NCBI GenBank assembly: GCA_035940955.1
Contig: DASZEJ010000146.1
Location: 1-14,459, forward strand
Source of the DNA: CADCVT01 sp035940955
GTDB lineage: Bacteria > Actinomycetota > Thermoleophilia > Solirubrobacterales > Solirubrobacteraceae
Direction: 5' to 3'
Length of the DNA: 14,459 nt
Shown here: positions 1-7,056 of the stretch, in pieces
Layout of the letters: each line of letters starts with the position of its first letter
How positions within the stretch are numbered: the stretch's first letter is position 1
The notes under the pieces: model-generated
Told to the model about the DNA's origin: nothing
The model's input: the letters and a program-made list of their open reading frames with translations, nothing else
Database searches by the model: none
Program-made: the position numbers and the translations under genes

Positions 1-630
1 GGCCGGCGCCGGGCCCTCCTGGCGGCCCGCGCCGAGCGCGTCGAGCGCGCAGGTCTCCGACGCCGCCGCCGCCATCCCGTCGCGCTCGCCGACGACCAGG
101 GGGCGGAAGCCGTGCGCGTCGCGGAAGGCGAGCAGCGCGCCGTCGACGAGCGCGACGACGGTCACGGCGCCCTCGAGGCGCTCGAGCGCGGCCGCCACGG
201 CGTCGGGGGCGTCGCCCGGCGCGGTGGCGAGCAGCGCGAGGATGACCTCGGAGTCGCTGGTCGAGCGGAACGTCCACCCGGCCGCGCGCAGCTGCGCCGT
301 CAGCGCGGGCGCGTTCGTCACGTTGCCGTTGTGCGCGATCGCGACCCGCCGGCGCTCGCCCGCGACGGTGAACGGCTGCGCGTTCTCGATCCGCGACGCG
401 CCGGTCGTCGAGTAGCGGACGTGGCCGATCGCGGCGGCGGCGGGCGCGTCCTCCCCGCCGGCGGGCGACCAGCGCGCGAAGCCGAGCTCGCGCCGGACCG
501 CGACGCCGTCCCGCCGGCGGGAGGCCAGGCCCCACGACTCGTGGCCGCGGTGCTGGAGGCTCACGACGCCGGCGAACGCGAGGCGCTCGGCGTCCCCGCC
601 CGCGCTCGCCACGCCCACGATCCCGCACAT
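1..630 (-). CDS. purF: Amidophosphoribosyltransferase (PurF-like), N-terminal glutamine amidotransferase part, truncated by window edge
   Basis: PurF transfers ammonia from glutamine to PRPP, the first step of purine synthesis, in the cytoplasm. The reverse strand gives 210 uninterrupted residues starting MCGIVGV, so Cys2 would be the N-terminal nucleophile and there is no propeptide ahead of it. Family landmarks follow in order: LQHRGHES (about 25-32), GHVRYSTTG with downstream ENAQPF, AHNGN, STSDSEVI, RDAHGFRPLVVG and ASETCALDALG. The GHVRYST...NAQPF and ASETCALD strings separate PurF from asparagine synthetase and GlmS. The usual HRGQESAG is HRGHESWG here, a mild departure. The phosphoribosyltransferase half lies beyond base 1. 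It is divergent from the halogenase gene, with 82 bp between the two starts. I read it as a housekeeping neighbour flanking the cluster; a role in the pathway cannot be excluded. PurF family is a firm call, housekeeping status is inference. Confidence 0.88.
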   Translation of the reverse strand, partial: MCGIVGVASAGGDAERLAFAGVVSLQHRGHESWGLASRRRDGVAVRRELGFARWSPAGGEDAPAAAAIGHVRYSTTGASRIENAQPFTVAGERRRVAIAHNGNVTNAPALTAQLRAAGWTFRSTSDSEVILALLATAPGDAPDAVAAALERLEGAVTVVALVDGALLAFRDAHGFRPLVVGERDGMAAAASETCALDALGAGRQEGPAPA

Positions 631-637
631 GGCGCCG

Positions 638-667
638 ACGATGGCGGACGCCGGCCGGGGGCTGCAA
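638..667 (-). promoter_or_regulatory. Possible promoter of the PurF-like gene (weak)
   Basis: On the minus strand a TTGCAG box (plus 662-667) is followed after 18 nt by CATCGT (plus 638-643), which ends 7 nt before the ATG. That spacing would give a transcript starting at or next to the start codon, i.e. a leaderless mRNA, matching the arrangement seen at the other promoters in this window. The -10 match is poor, so this is tentative. Confidence 0.3.
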
Positions 668-675
668 GCAGAAAG

Positions 676-712
676 TTGGACCGGTCAGGGGTCGCGCCTA
701 TGGTCGCGCCGC
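676..712 (+). promoter_or_regulatory. Sigma-70-like promoter giving a leaderless halogenase mRNA
   Basis: TTGGAC (676-681) and TATGGT (699-704) are separated by exactly 17 nt, in the only locally AT-richer patch of the purF-halogenase gap. The -10 box ends 8 nt before the ATG at 713, so transcription should begin at or within a base or two of the start codon. There is no Shine-Dalgarno sequence close to that ATG, which agrees with leaderless initiation, common in actinobacteria. It would drive the halogenase, antiporter, NRPS and thioesterase genes as one operon. Confidence 0.6.
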
Positions 713-1486
713 ATGGCCACAACCGCACAGCTCGACGCCGTCGCGCGGCCCGACAGCGCCGTCGACGCCCGCCTCCGCGACCACCTCGCCGGCGCGTTCG
801 CCGACGACTGGGAGGTCCGGATGCTCTCGCAGCACTTCCGCCGCGAGGGCTACGTGAAGATCCCGAACCTCGTCCCGCCCGACCTCAAGCAGGAGGTCAG
901 CGACGAGGTCCACCGCCTGCTCGACCTGCACGCGCGCCGGATCGACATCCAGCTCAAGGAGACCGGGAACTCCCCGCGCAAGATGAGCACGGTCGCCCAG
1001 CGCGCGATCGCCGCCGACAGCCTGCTGATCCCCGAGATCTACGGGTCCTCGACCCTGCTCGACTTCCTCGGGCGCCTGGCCGGCGAGCCGGTCGTCGCCT
1101 GCCCGTGGGACGAGGAGAAGTTCGTGATCATCCGGCAGGAGAAGCAGGGCGACACGCACGGCTGGCACTGGGGCGACTTCGCCTTCACGGTCATCTGGAT
1201 CATCGAGGCGCCCGAGCAGGAGTGCGGCGGGATGCTCCAGTGCGTGCCGCACACCGACTGGGACAAGTCGAACCCGCGGGTGCACGACTACCTGACGACG
1301 TATCCGATCAAGACCTACGGGCACGTCACCGGCGACGTCTACTTCCTGCGCTCGGACACGACGCTGCACCGCACCGTGCCGCTCAACGCCGACCGCACGC
1401 GGATCATCCTCAACACCTGCTGGGGCAGCGAGGCCGACGCGCGCAAGGCCAAGACGCACGAGACGATGGAGGCGATGTTCGACTGA
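713..1486 (+). CDS. BesD-family Fe(II)/2-oxoglutarate-dependent amino acid halogenase (candidate)
   Basis: This 257-residue protein is a member of the Fe(II)/2OG oxygenase superfamily. The iron site reads H149-G-W-H152-W-G154-D155 with the distal histidine H219 (LHRTVPL) and a 2OG-binding Arg at R228 or R230. Normal dioxygenases have H-x-D/E; here the position is H152-x-G154, the substitution that opens a chloride site in radical halogenases. Against BesD, as I recall its numbering (H137, G139, H204), a constant offset of 15 fits every iron-site position, including the 67-residue spacing. H149, D155, R89, E135 and N234 fall where I recall BesD substrate-contact residues. BesD relatives chlorinate unactivated sp3 carbons of free lysine, ornithine or leucine-type amino acids, without a carrier protein. 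The start at 713 is chosen over an in-frame ATG at 629 because the promoter ends just before 713 and 629 overlaps the purF start. First gene of the operon; substrate unknown. Confidence 0.78.
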   Translation: MATTAQLDAVARPDSAVDARLRDHLAGAFADDWEVRMLSQHFRREGYVKIPNLVPPDLKQEVSDEVHRLLDLHARRIDIQLKETGNSPRKMSTVAQRAIAADSLLIPEIYGSSTLLDFLGRLAGEPVVACPWDEEKFVIIRQEKQGDTHGWHWGDFAFTVIWIIEAPEQECGGMLQCVPHTDWDKSNPRVHDYLTTYPIKTYGHVTGDVYFLRSDTTLHRTVPLNADRTRIILNTCWGSEADARKAKTHETMEAMFD

Positions 1487-1510
1487 CGGCCCGCCGGCCG
1501 AGGCGCGGTC

Positions 1511-2851
1511 ATGGACCATCCCGAGCTTGTCGCGCGACTGGCGCTGGCCGCGCTGGTGACGATCGCGGCGGCGCGCGCCGGCGGGGCCGCCGCGCGCCGC
1601 GTCGGGCAGCCCGCCGTCATCGGCGAGATCTGCGCCGGCATCGCGCTCGGGCCGTCGGTGCTGGGCGTGCTCGTGCCGGGCGGCGTCGAGGCGCTGTTCC
1701 CGGCGGACGTGCGGCCCGCGCTGGCGCTGCTCGCCGACGCGGGGCTGACCGCGTTCATGTTCGGCGTCGGGCTGGAGCTGCAGCTCGGCCGCCTGCCGCG
1801 CGGGCGCGTCGTGCCGGCCACGAGCGCCGCGGGGCTGCTCGTGCCGCTGGCGCTCGGCGTGCCGGCGGCGCTCGTGCTCGCGCCGGCGTTCGCGGGCGCG
1901 GAGGGGTCGACGGCGGCGTTCGTCGCGTTCCTGTGCCTCGCGCTGAGCGTCACCGCGTTCCCCGTCCTCGCGCGCATCCTCGACGACGCGGGCCTGCGCG
2001 AGCGACCGCTGGGGACGACGGCGCTCGCGTGCGCGGCGACCACCGACGCCGCGGCGTGGTGCGCGCTGCTCGCCGTCGCGGCGGTCGTCGCCCAGTCGGG
2101 CGCCGGGGGCGCGCTGACGGCGCCGGCGCTGGCCGCCGCGTACGTCGCGGGCGCGCTGCTGGTGGGCGGGCCGCTGCTGCGCGCGGCGGCGGGCCGGCTC
2201 GACCGCGCTGGCCGTCCGGGGGCCGCGGTCGTGGCCGGACTGCTGGCGGCGTTCGGGCTCGCGGCTTTGGCCGCGCAGGCCGGCGTGCCGGCGCTGGCCG
2301 GCGGGTTCCTCGCCGGCTTCGCGCTGCGCGGCGTCGGGGGCGCGTGGCGGCGGCGGGCGGCGCGCGCGGGCGCGCTGAACCGGGTCGCGCTGCTGCCGAT
2401 GTTCTTCGCGCTGATCGGGCTGCACACCGACCTGCGCGGGGTGCCGGGCGAGCCCGCGCTGCTCGCCGCCGGCGGGCTGTGCCTGGCGGTGACGCTCGCG
2501 GGGAAGCTCGGCGCGTGCGCCGCGGCGGCGCGGCTGCGCGGGCTGCGGTGGCGCGAGTCGCTCGGGCTCGGCGTGCTCATGAGCACGCGCGGACTCACGG
2601 AGATCGTGGTCCTCAAGGCCGGCCTCGACCTCGGGGTGATCAACCCAGACGCGTTCGCGGTGCTCGAGGTCGTGGCGCTCGCGGCGACGGCGATGGCGCT
2701 CCCGGCGCTGCGCGGCCTCGGCCTCGCCCTCCCGCCGCGCCGCGCCGGGCCAGCCCCCGCGGCGGCGCCCGTCGTGCCCGCGCCCGCCCTCCCGGTCGGC
2801 CGTCCCGCGGCGGTCGCGGTCCCGGCCCCGTCGTCGCCGTCGCGGGCGTGA
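1511..2851 (+). CDS. CPA2-family cation/proton antiporter
   Basis: An integral membrane protein of 446 residues, with about a dozen hydrophobic segments, of the monovalent cation:proton antiporter-2 type (Na+/H+ exchanger fold). Recognisable blocks are GQPAVIGEICAGIALGPSVLG (about 32-52), the LADAGLTAFMFGVGLEL helix (74-90), LSVTAFPVLARILDD (145-159), the TTDAAAW core with candidate ion-binding Asp179, FFALIGLHTDL (298-308), Lys332 and the STRGLTEIVVL block (358-368). The last 40 or so residues are a Pro/Ala-rich tail, and there is no RCK/TrkA-N regulatory domain. GAGG at 1500-1503 is a ribosome binding site 7 nt before the ATG. It starts 24 bp after the halogenase stop and its TGA overlaps the NRPS ATG (TGATG), so it is translationally coupled to both. 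Family is clear; the ion and the role (ion or pH homeostasis, or product tolerance) are not. Confidence 0.85.
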   Translation: MDHPELVARLALAALVTIAAARAGGAAARRVGQPAVIGEICAGIALGPSVLGVLVPGGVEALFPADVRPALALLADAGLTAFMFGVGLELQLGRLPRGRVVPATSAAGLLVPLALGVPAALVLAPAFAGAEGSTAAFVAFLCLALSVTAFPVLARILDDAGLRERPLGTTALACAATTDAAAWCALLAVAAVVAQSGAGGALTAPALAAAYVAGALLVGGPLLRAAAGRLDRAGRPGAAVVAGLLAAFGLAALAAQAGVPALAGGFLAGFALRGVGGAWRRRAARAGALNRVALLPMFFALIGLHTDLRGVPGEPALLAAGGLCLAVTLAGKLGACAAAARLRGLRWRESLGLGVLMSTRGLTEIVVLKAGLDLGVINPDAFAVLEVVALAATAMALPALRGLGLALPPRRAGPAPAAAPVVPAPALPVGRPAAVAVPAPSSPSRA

Positions 2852-5800
2852 TGGCTGCCGGGGGGAAGGAGGCGGCGGTGGCGGCGCGGGGCGGGCGTGC
2901 GGAGCACGCCGCCCCGCCGGCGGAGCGCCCGGCGGACGGTTCCGGCGCCGGCCTGAGCGAGCGCCTCGCGGCCCTGTCGCCCGCCCAGCGGCGGCTGCTC
3001 GAGCGGCTGCTCGCCGAGGGCGGCCCCGCTCCGGGGGACGTGCCGCGGCGCCCGGCCGGGCTCGACGACCTGCCGCTGTCGCCGCTGCAGGAGGGCCTGT
3101 GGTTCCTCGAGCGCGCGCTCGGCGGGGAGGGGCGGTTCTCGGTCGGGACGACGATCGACCTCCGCGGGCCGCTCGACGCGCGCGGCCTCGGGGACGCGAT
3201 GCAGCGCGCCGGCGACCGGCACGAGGTGCTCCGGACCGCGGTCGTCGCTCCCGACGGCAGCCCGCGCCAGCGCGTGCTCCCGCGCCCGCGGCTGCGGCCG
3301 TCGTTCACCGACCTCTCGGCGGCGCCGGACCCCGAGCGCGCGGCGCGCGAGCTGGCCGAGGGCGGCATGCGCGCGTCCCCGGCCATCGCGGCAGGGTCCC
3401 CGCTCGCCGCGGACCTCCTGCGGCTCGGGCCCGAGCGGCACGTCCTCGTCATGACCGCCCACCACCTCGCATGGGACGCCTGGTCGTGGGGCGTCTTCGC
3501 GAGCGAGGTGGGCGCCGCGTACGCCGGCCGCGAGGCCGACCTGCCCGAGCTGCCGGTCCAGTACGGCGACTACGCCGTCTGGCAGCGCGCCCGGCTGGAG
3601 GCCGGCCTCGAGCAGGCGCAGCTCGCGCACTGGCGGCGGGCGCTCGACGGCGTGCCGGGCGCCCTCGACCTGCCGGCCGACCGGCTCGCGCCGCAGGGCG
3701 CCGGCGGCTTCCTGCACGCGGCGCTGCCGCGCGGCCTGGTCGACCGCCTGCAGGCGCTCGGGCGCGCGCGGGGCGCGACGCTGTTCGCCACGGCGCTCGC
3801 GGCGTACGCCGTGCTGCTGTGGCGCCACTCGCGCCAGCGCGACGTCGTCGTCGGGACGCCGTTCGCCGCCGACCGCGGCCGGCCCGAGCTCGAGCGGCTG
3901 GTCGGGTTCTTCGTGAACATGCTCCCGCTGCGGATCCGCATCGACCGCGACGTGACGTTCGCCGCGCTGGTCGACGCCGTGCGCGAGGCCGCCGCGGGCG
4001 CGTTCGCACACAGCGACGTCCCGCTCGACCGGATCGTCCGCGCCGTCCGCCCGCCCCGCGCGGGCGCGCGCACCCCGCTGCTGCAGACGACGTTCACGCT
4101 GCGCTACGGAGAGCCCGCGCTCACCCTCGACGGCCTCGACGCCGCCCCGCTCGCGTGGGGAAGCCCCCGCTCGCAGTACGAGCTGATGGTCGACCTCGAG
4201 GTCGAGCCCGGCGCGGCGCGCACGGCCTGGCTGTACGACGACGGCCGCTTCGACCGCGCGCGCGTCGCCGAGCTGGCCCGCCAGCTGGAGGCGATCCTCG
4301 TGGGCGCCGCGGAACGCCCCGACGCGCCGATGGGTGAGCTGAGCCTCGGCCGCGAGGCGGCGGTCGCCCCGCTCCGTCCCAACGCAGCGGGCACGCACCG
4401 CGCGGCGTCGCCCGCACCGCGACTGGCCGGCGGCGCGGCGGGCGCGGGCTGCGTCCACGAGCGCTTCGCCGCTCAGGCCCGCGCGCGGCCGGACGCGGTC
4501 GCCGTCACCGACGGCGACCGCGCGCTCACGTACCGCGAGCTCGACGCGTGGTCGGACCGCGTGTGCGCGGCGCTGCAGAGTTGCGGCGCCGGGCACGAGT
4601 CGGTCGTCGGCGTGGAGCTGCCGCGCTCGCGCGAGCTGGTCGTCGCGTTCCTCGCCGTGCTGAAGGCGGGCGGCGCGTACCTGCCGCTCGACCCCGACCT
4701 GCCGCCCGCCCGGCGGCGCGCGATCCTCGACGCCGCGGGCGCGCGGCTTGTCGTGGACGCCGCGTTCGTCGCGGACGCCCCGGCCGCCCAGCCGCGCTCC
4801 GTCCCCGCGCACCCCGACCAGCTCGCCTATGTGGTGTTCACGTCCGGCTCGACCGGCCGGCCGAAGGGCGTCTGCGCGACGCACCGCGGCGTCGTCGGGC
4901 TGGTCGCCGGCGGCAGGTTCGCCGACGTGGCGCCCGGCGACGTCGTCGCGCACGTCGCCAGCGCGAGCTTCGACGCCACGACCTTCGAGCTGTGGGCGCC
5001 GCTGCTCAGCGGCGCCGCGGTCCACGTCGTGCCGCCCGACGCCGCGCTCTCGCCCGACGCGCTCGCGGACGAGGTGCGGCGCGGCGGCGTGACCGTCCTG
5101 CACCTGACGAGCGCGCTCGTCAGCAACGACATGTACCGCCGGCGGGTCGCCGGGACCGGGGTGCGCCTGCTGCTCTTCGGCGGCGACGCCGCCGCGCCGC
5201 ACGCGGTCGGGGCGCTGCTGGACGGCGGCTTCGGCGGCCGCGCCGTGCACTGCTACGGGCCGACCGAGGCGACGATGCTCGCCGCGTTCCAGCCGGTCGC
5301 GCGCGCCGACGCCGACCGCGCCCGCGTCCCGATCGGCGGGCCGGTCGGCGGCAGCGAGCTGCACGTCCTCGACGAGCGGCTGCGGCCCGTGCCGCCAGGC
5401 GCGCCGGGCGAGCTGCACGTCGGCGGGCCGCGGCTGGCGCGCGGCTACCTCGGCGCGCCGCGCGCGACGGCCGACCGCTTCGTCCCGAACCCGTGGTCGC
5501 GCGGCGGGCGCCTCTACCGGACCGGCGACCTCGTCCGCGCGCTGCCGTGCGGCCGGCTCGAGTTCCTCGGGCGGCTGGACCGGCAGGTGAAGGTGCGCGG
5601 CTTCCGCGTCGAGCCGGCCGAGGTCGAGGCGGCGCTCGCGGCGCTGCCCGGGGTGGCCGAGGCGTCGGTCGTCGCGGAGCGCGATGCCGGCGACGTGCGC
5701 CTGGTCGCCTACGCCGCTCCGCTGCCCGGCCGCCGGCTCGACGCGGCCGCTCTGCGCGCCGCCCTGCGCGAGCGGCTCCCCGCGTACCTCGTCCCCGCGC

Positions 5801-7053
5801 GCGTCGTCGTCCTCGACCGGCTGCCGCTGACCCGGAACGGCAAGCTCGACCGAGCGGCGCTGCCCGCCGCGGCGGTCCCGGCACCGGCCGCCCTGCGCAC
5901 GGCGACCGAGCACGCCGTCGCCCGCGCGTGGACGCAGGTCCTCCGCATCGACCGCGCCGGCCCCGGCGACGACTTCTTCGACGCCGGCGGCCACTCGCTG
6001 CTCGCCGTCGAGCTGCTCGCCCGCCTGGAGGACGCGCTGGACGTGCGCGTCCCGGTCGGAACGCTGCTCGCCGACCCGACGCTCGGGGGGATCGCCGCCT
6101 GGATCGACGGCCGCCGGACCACCGCACCGCCCCGCATCGCCCTCGTCCACCCGGTCGGCGGCGGCACGGTCTGCTACCGCGCGATCGCCGCCGCCCTGCC
6201 GCCCGACACCCCGGTCCTCGCCCTGGAGACGCGCGAGGGAGCCCGCGGCTCGCTCGCCGAGCTCGCGGCGGAGCACCTGGCGACGCTGCGCGCCGCGGCG
6301 CGGGCGGAGGGCGACGAGGACGGGGGGCTGCGCGGCGGGACGCGGGCGGAGGGCGACGAGGGCGGGAGGCCGCGCGGCTCGACGCGGGTGGAAGGGGACG
6401 CCGGCGCGACGCTGCGCGGCGGGACGCGGGCGGAGGGCGACGAGGACGGGAGACTGCGCGGCTCGACGTGGGTGGAAGGGGACGCGCTCGCTCCCCCGCC
6501 CGTCCTCGTCGGCTGGTCCTCCGGCGGCGTGCTCGCCCACGAGATCGCCCGCGCCTGGCACGCACAGGCAGGCGTGACGCCGGCCGTCCTGATGATCGAC
6601 GCATGGCCGCCCGCCGCCGCCGGCCATGGGCGCGATCCGCTCGGCGCGTTCCTGCACGACCTCGCCGCCGGCGCGGGCGAGGCGCCGCCGGAGCTGCCGC
6701 CCGACGTCCTGAGCGGCCCGCCGCGCGCCGCGCTCGCCCGCGCGCTCGCCGCGGCCGGCGACTCGAAGGCGTTCGCGGGCGTGACGCTCGACGACCTCGA
6801 GGCCCGGTTCGCGGTCTTCCGCCGCAACGACCGCGCGTGGGCCGCCCACACGCCGCGCCGCTACGCGGGGCCGGTCCACCTGGTCCGCCCGCGCGGCGGG
6901 GAGTCGAGCGCGGCGCTGTGGCGGCCCCTGTGCGGGTCGCTCACGCTGCACACCCTCCCCGGCGACCACCACTCGCTCCTGCGCCCCCCGGCGGCCGGGG
7001 CGCTCGCCCGGCTGGCGAGCGACCTCGCCGCCCCGACCGAGAGAGGCGACTGA
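2851..7053 (+). CDS. Non-ribosomal peptide synthetase, extension and release module C-A-T-TE
   Basis: This 1400-residue protein carries one extension module plus chain release. C domain (about 70-500): LSPLQEGLWFLE (76-87), RHEVLRTA, catalytic HHLAWDA (204-210; usual last residue Gly), VGFFVNMLPLR. A domain (about 515-1005): YVVFTSGSTGRPKGV (660-674), YGPTEAT (802-808), RTGDL, and Lys998 in NGKLD. Specificity residues by alignment to GrsA are D708 A709 F712 H751 L775 G777 C801 M809 L810 K998, i.e. DAFHLGCMLK, which I do not recognise; it is nearest in pattern to codes for hydroxyphenylglycine-like residues. Carrier: DDFFDAGGHSLL with phosphopantetheine Ser1049. TE (about 1100-1400): GWSSGG with nucleophile Ser1223, Asp1250 and GDHH with His1373. 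A 42-bp tandem repeat enlarges the TE just before the nucleophile strand. The ATG at 2851 overlaps the antiporter stop, the reason for this start. It probably condenses the residue from the second NRPS with its own and releases the product. Confidence 0.93.
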   Translation: MAAGGKEAAVAARGGRAEHAAPPAERPADGSGAGLSERLAALSPAQRRLLERLLAEGGPAPGDVPRRPAGLDDLPLSPLQEGLWFLERALGGEGRFSVGTTIDLRGPLDARGLGDAMQRAGDRHEVLRTAVVAPDGSPRQRVLPRPRLRPSFTDLSAAPDPERAARELAEGGMRASPAIAAGSPLAADLLRLGPERHVLVMTAHHLAWDAWSWGVFASEVGAAYAGREADLPELPVQYGDYAVWQRARLEAGLEQAQLAHWRRALDGVPGALDLPADRLAPQGAGGFLHAALPRGLVDRLQALGRARGATLFATALAAYAVLLWRHSRQRDVVVGTPFAADRGRPELERLVGFFVNMLPLRIRIDRDVTFAALVDAVREAAAGAFAHSDVPLDRIVRAVRPPRAGARTPLLQTTFTLRYGEPALTLDGLDAAPLAWGSPRSQYELMVDLEVEPGAARTAWLYDDGRFDRARVAELARQLEAILVGAAERPDAPMGELSLGREAAVAPLRPNAAGTHRAASPAPRLAGGAAGAGCVHERFAAQARARPDAVAVTDGDRALTYRELDAWSDRVCAALQSCGAGHESVVGVELPRSRELVVAFLAVLKAGGAYLPLDPDLPPARRRAILDAAGARLVVDAAFVADAPAAQPRSVPAHPDQLAYVVFTSGSTGRPKGVCATHRGVVGLVAGGRFADVAPGDVVAHVASASFDATTFELWAPLLSGAAVHVVPPDAALSPDALADEVRRGGVTVLHLTSALVSNDMYRRRVAGTGVRLLLFGGDAAAPHAVGALLDGGFGGRAVHCYGPTEATMLAAFQPVARADADRARVPIGGPVGGSELHVLDERLRPVPPGAPGELHVGGPRLARGYLGAPRATADRFVPNPWSRGGRLYRTGDLVRALPCGRLEFLGRLDRQVKVRGFRVEPAEVEAALAALPGVAEASVVAERDAGDVRLVAYAAPLPGRRLDAAALRAALRERLPAYLVPARVVVLDRLPLTRNGKLDRAALPAAAVPAPAALRTATEHAVARAWTQVLRIDRAGPGDDFFDAGGHSLLAVELLARLEDALDVRVPVGTLLADPTLGGIAAWIDGRRTTAPPRIALVHPVGGGTVCYRAIAAALPPDTPVLALETREGARGSLAELAAEHLATLRAAARAEGDEDGGLRGGTRAEGDEGGRPRGSTRVEGDAGATLRGGTRAEGDEDGRLRGSTWVEGDALAPPPVLVGWSSGGVLAHEIARAWHAQAGVTPAVLMIDAWPPAAAGHGRDPLGAFLHDLAAGAGEAPPELPPDVLSGPPRAALARALAAAGDSKAFAGVTLDDLEARFAVFRRNDRAWAAHTPRRYAGPVHLVRPRGGESSAALWRPLCGSLTLHTLPGDHHSLLRPPAAGALARLASDLAAPTERGD
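6301..6485 (+). repeat. In-frame 42-bp tandem repeat inside the NRPS thioesterase domain (about 4.4 copies)
   Basis: Units begin at 6301, 6343, 6385, 6427 and 6469 (the last partial). Each encodes 14 residues of the form R-A/V-E-G-D-x-x-x-x-L/P-R-G-G/S-T, so residues 1151-1211 are a hydrophilic, charged stretch. Units 1 and 4 match at 38 of 42 bases. Alternating GGT and GST endings, and RAEGDE alternating with RVEGDA or WVEGDA, suggest an 84-bp higher-order duplication. The period is a multiple of three, so the frame survives. It sits where typical type I TE domains have a short turn between the LRAAA helix and the strand leading to GxSxG. Confidence 0.92.
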
Positions 7054-7056
7054 AAC

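Noticed and set aside
1..630. Reading the left gene as asparagine synthetase or another NRPS-associated amidotransferase
   Set aside because: GHVRYSTTG, ENAQPF, RDAHGFRPL and ASETCALD in this order are PurF landmarks, not asparagine synthetase or GlmS ones.
629..712. Halogenase start at the upstream in-frame ATG at 629
   Set aside because: It overlaps the divergent purF start, would add 28 unfamiliar residues and lies upstream of the best promoter match, whose predicted transcript begins at 713.
1157..1180. Halogenase read as an ordinary phytanoyl-CoA-type hydroxylase using Asp155 as ligand
   Set aside because: In H-W-G-D the residue two after His152 is Gly, not Asp; Asp155 is one position too far for the normal H-x-D motif, and BesD itself, as I recall, has an Asp right after its Gly. 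Kept as the main alternative to test.
112..2850. N-terminal extension of the NRPS frame back to base 112
   Set aside because: The frame is open only because stop codons are rare. It covers purF, the halogenase and the antiporter out of frame; C-domain homology begins only after the ATG at 2851, which overlaps the antiporter stop.
6301..6485. Tandem repeat as a CRISPR array or frameshift artefact
   Set aside because: Units are contiguous with no spacers, the period is exactly 14 codons, and the TE frame is intact on both sides with the full catalytic triad.
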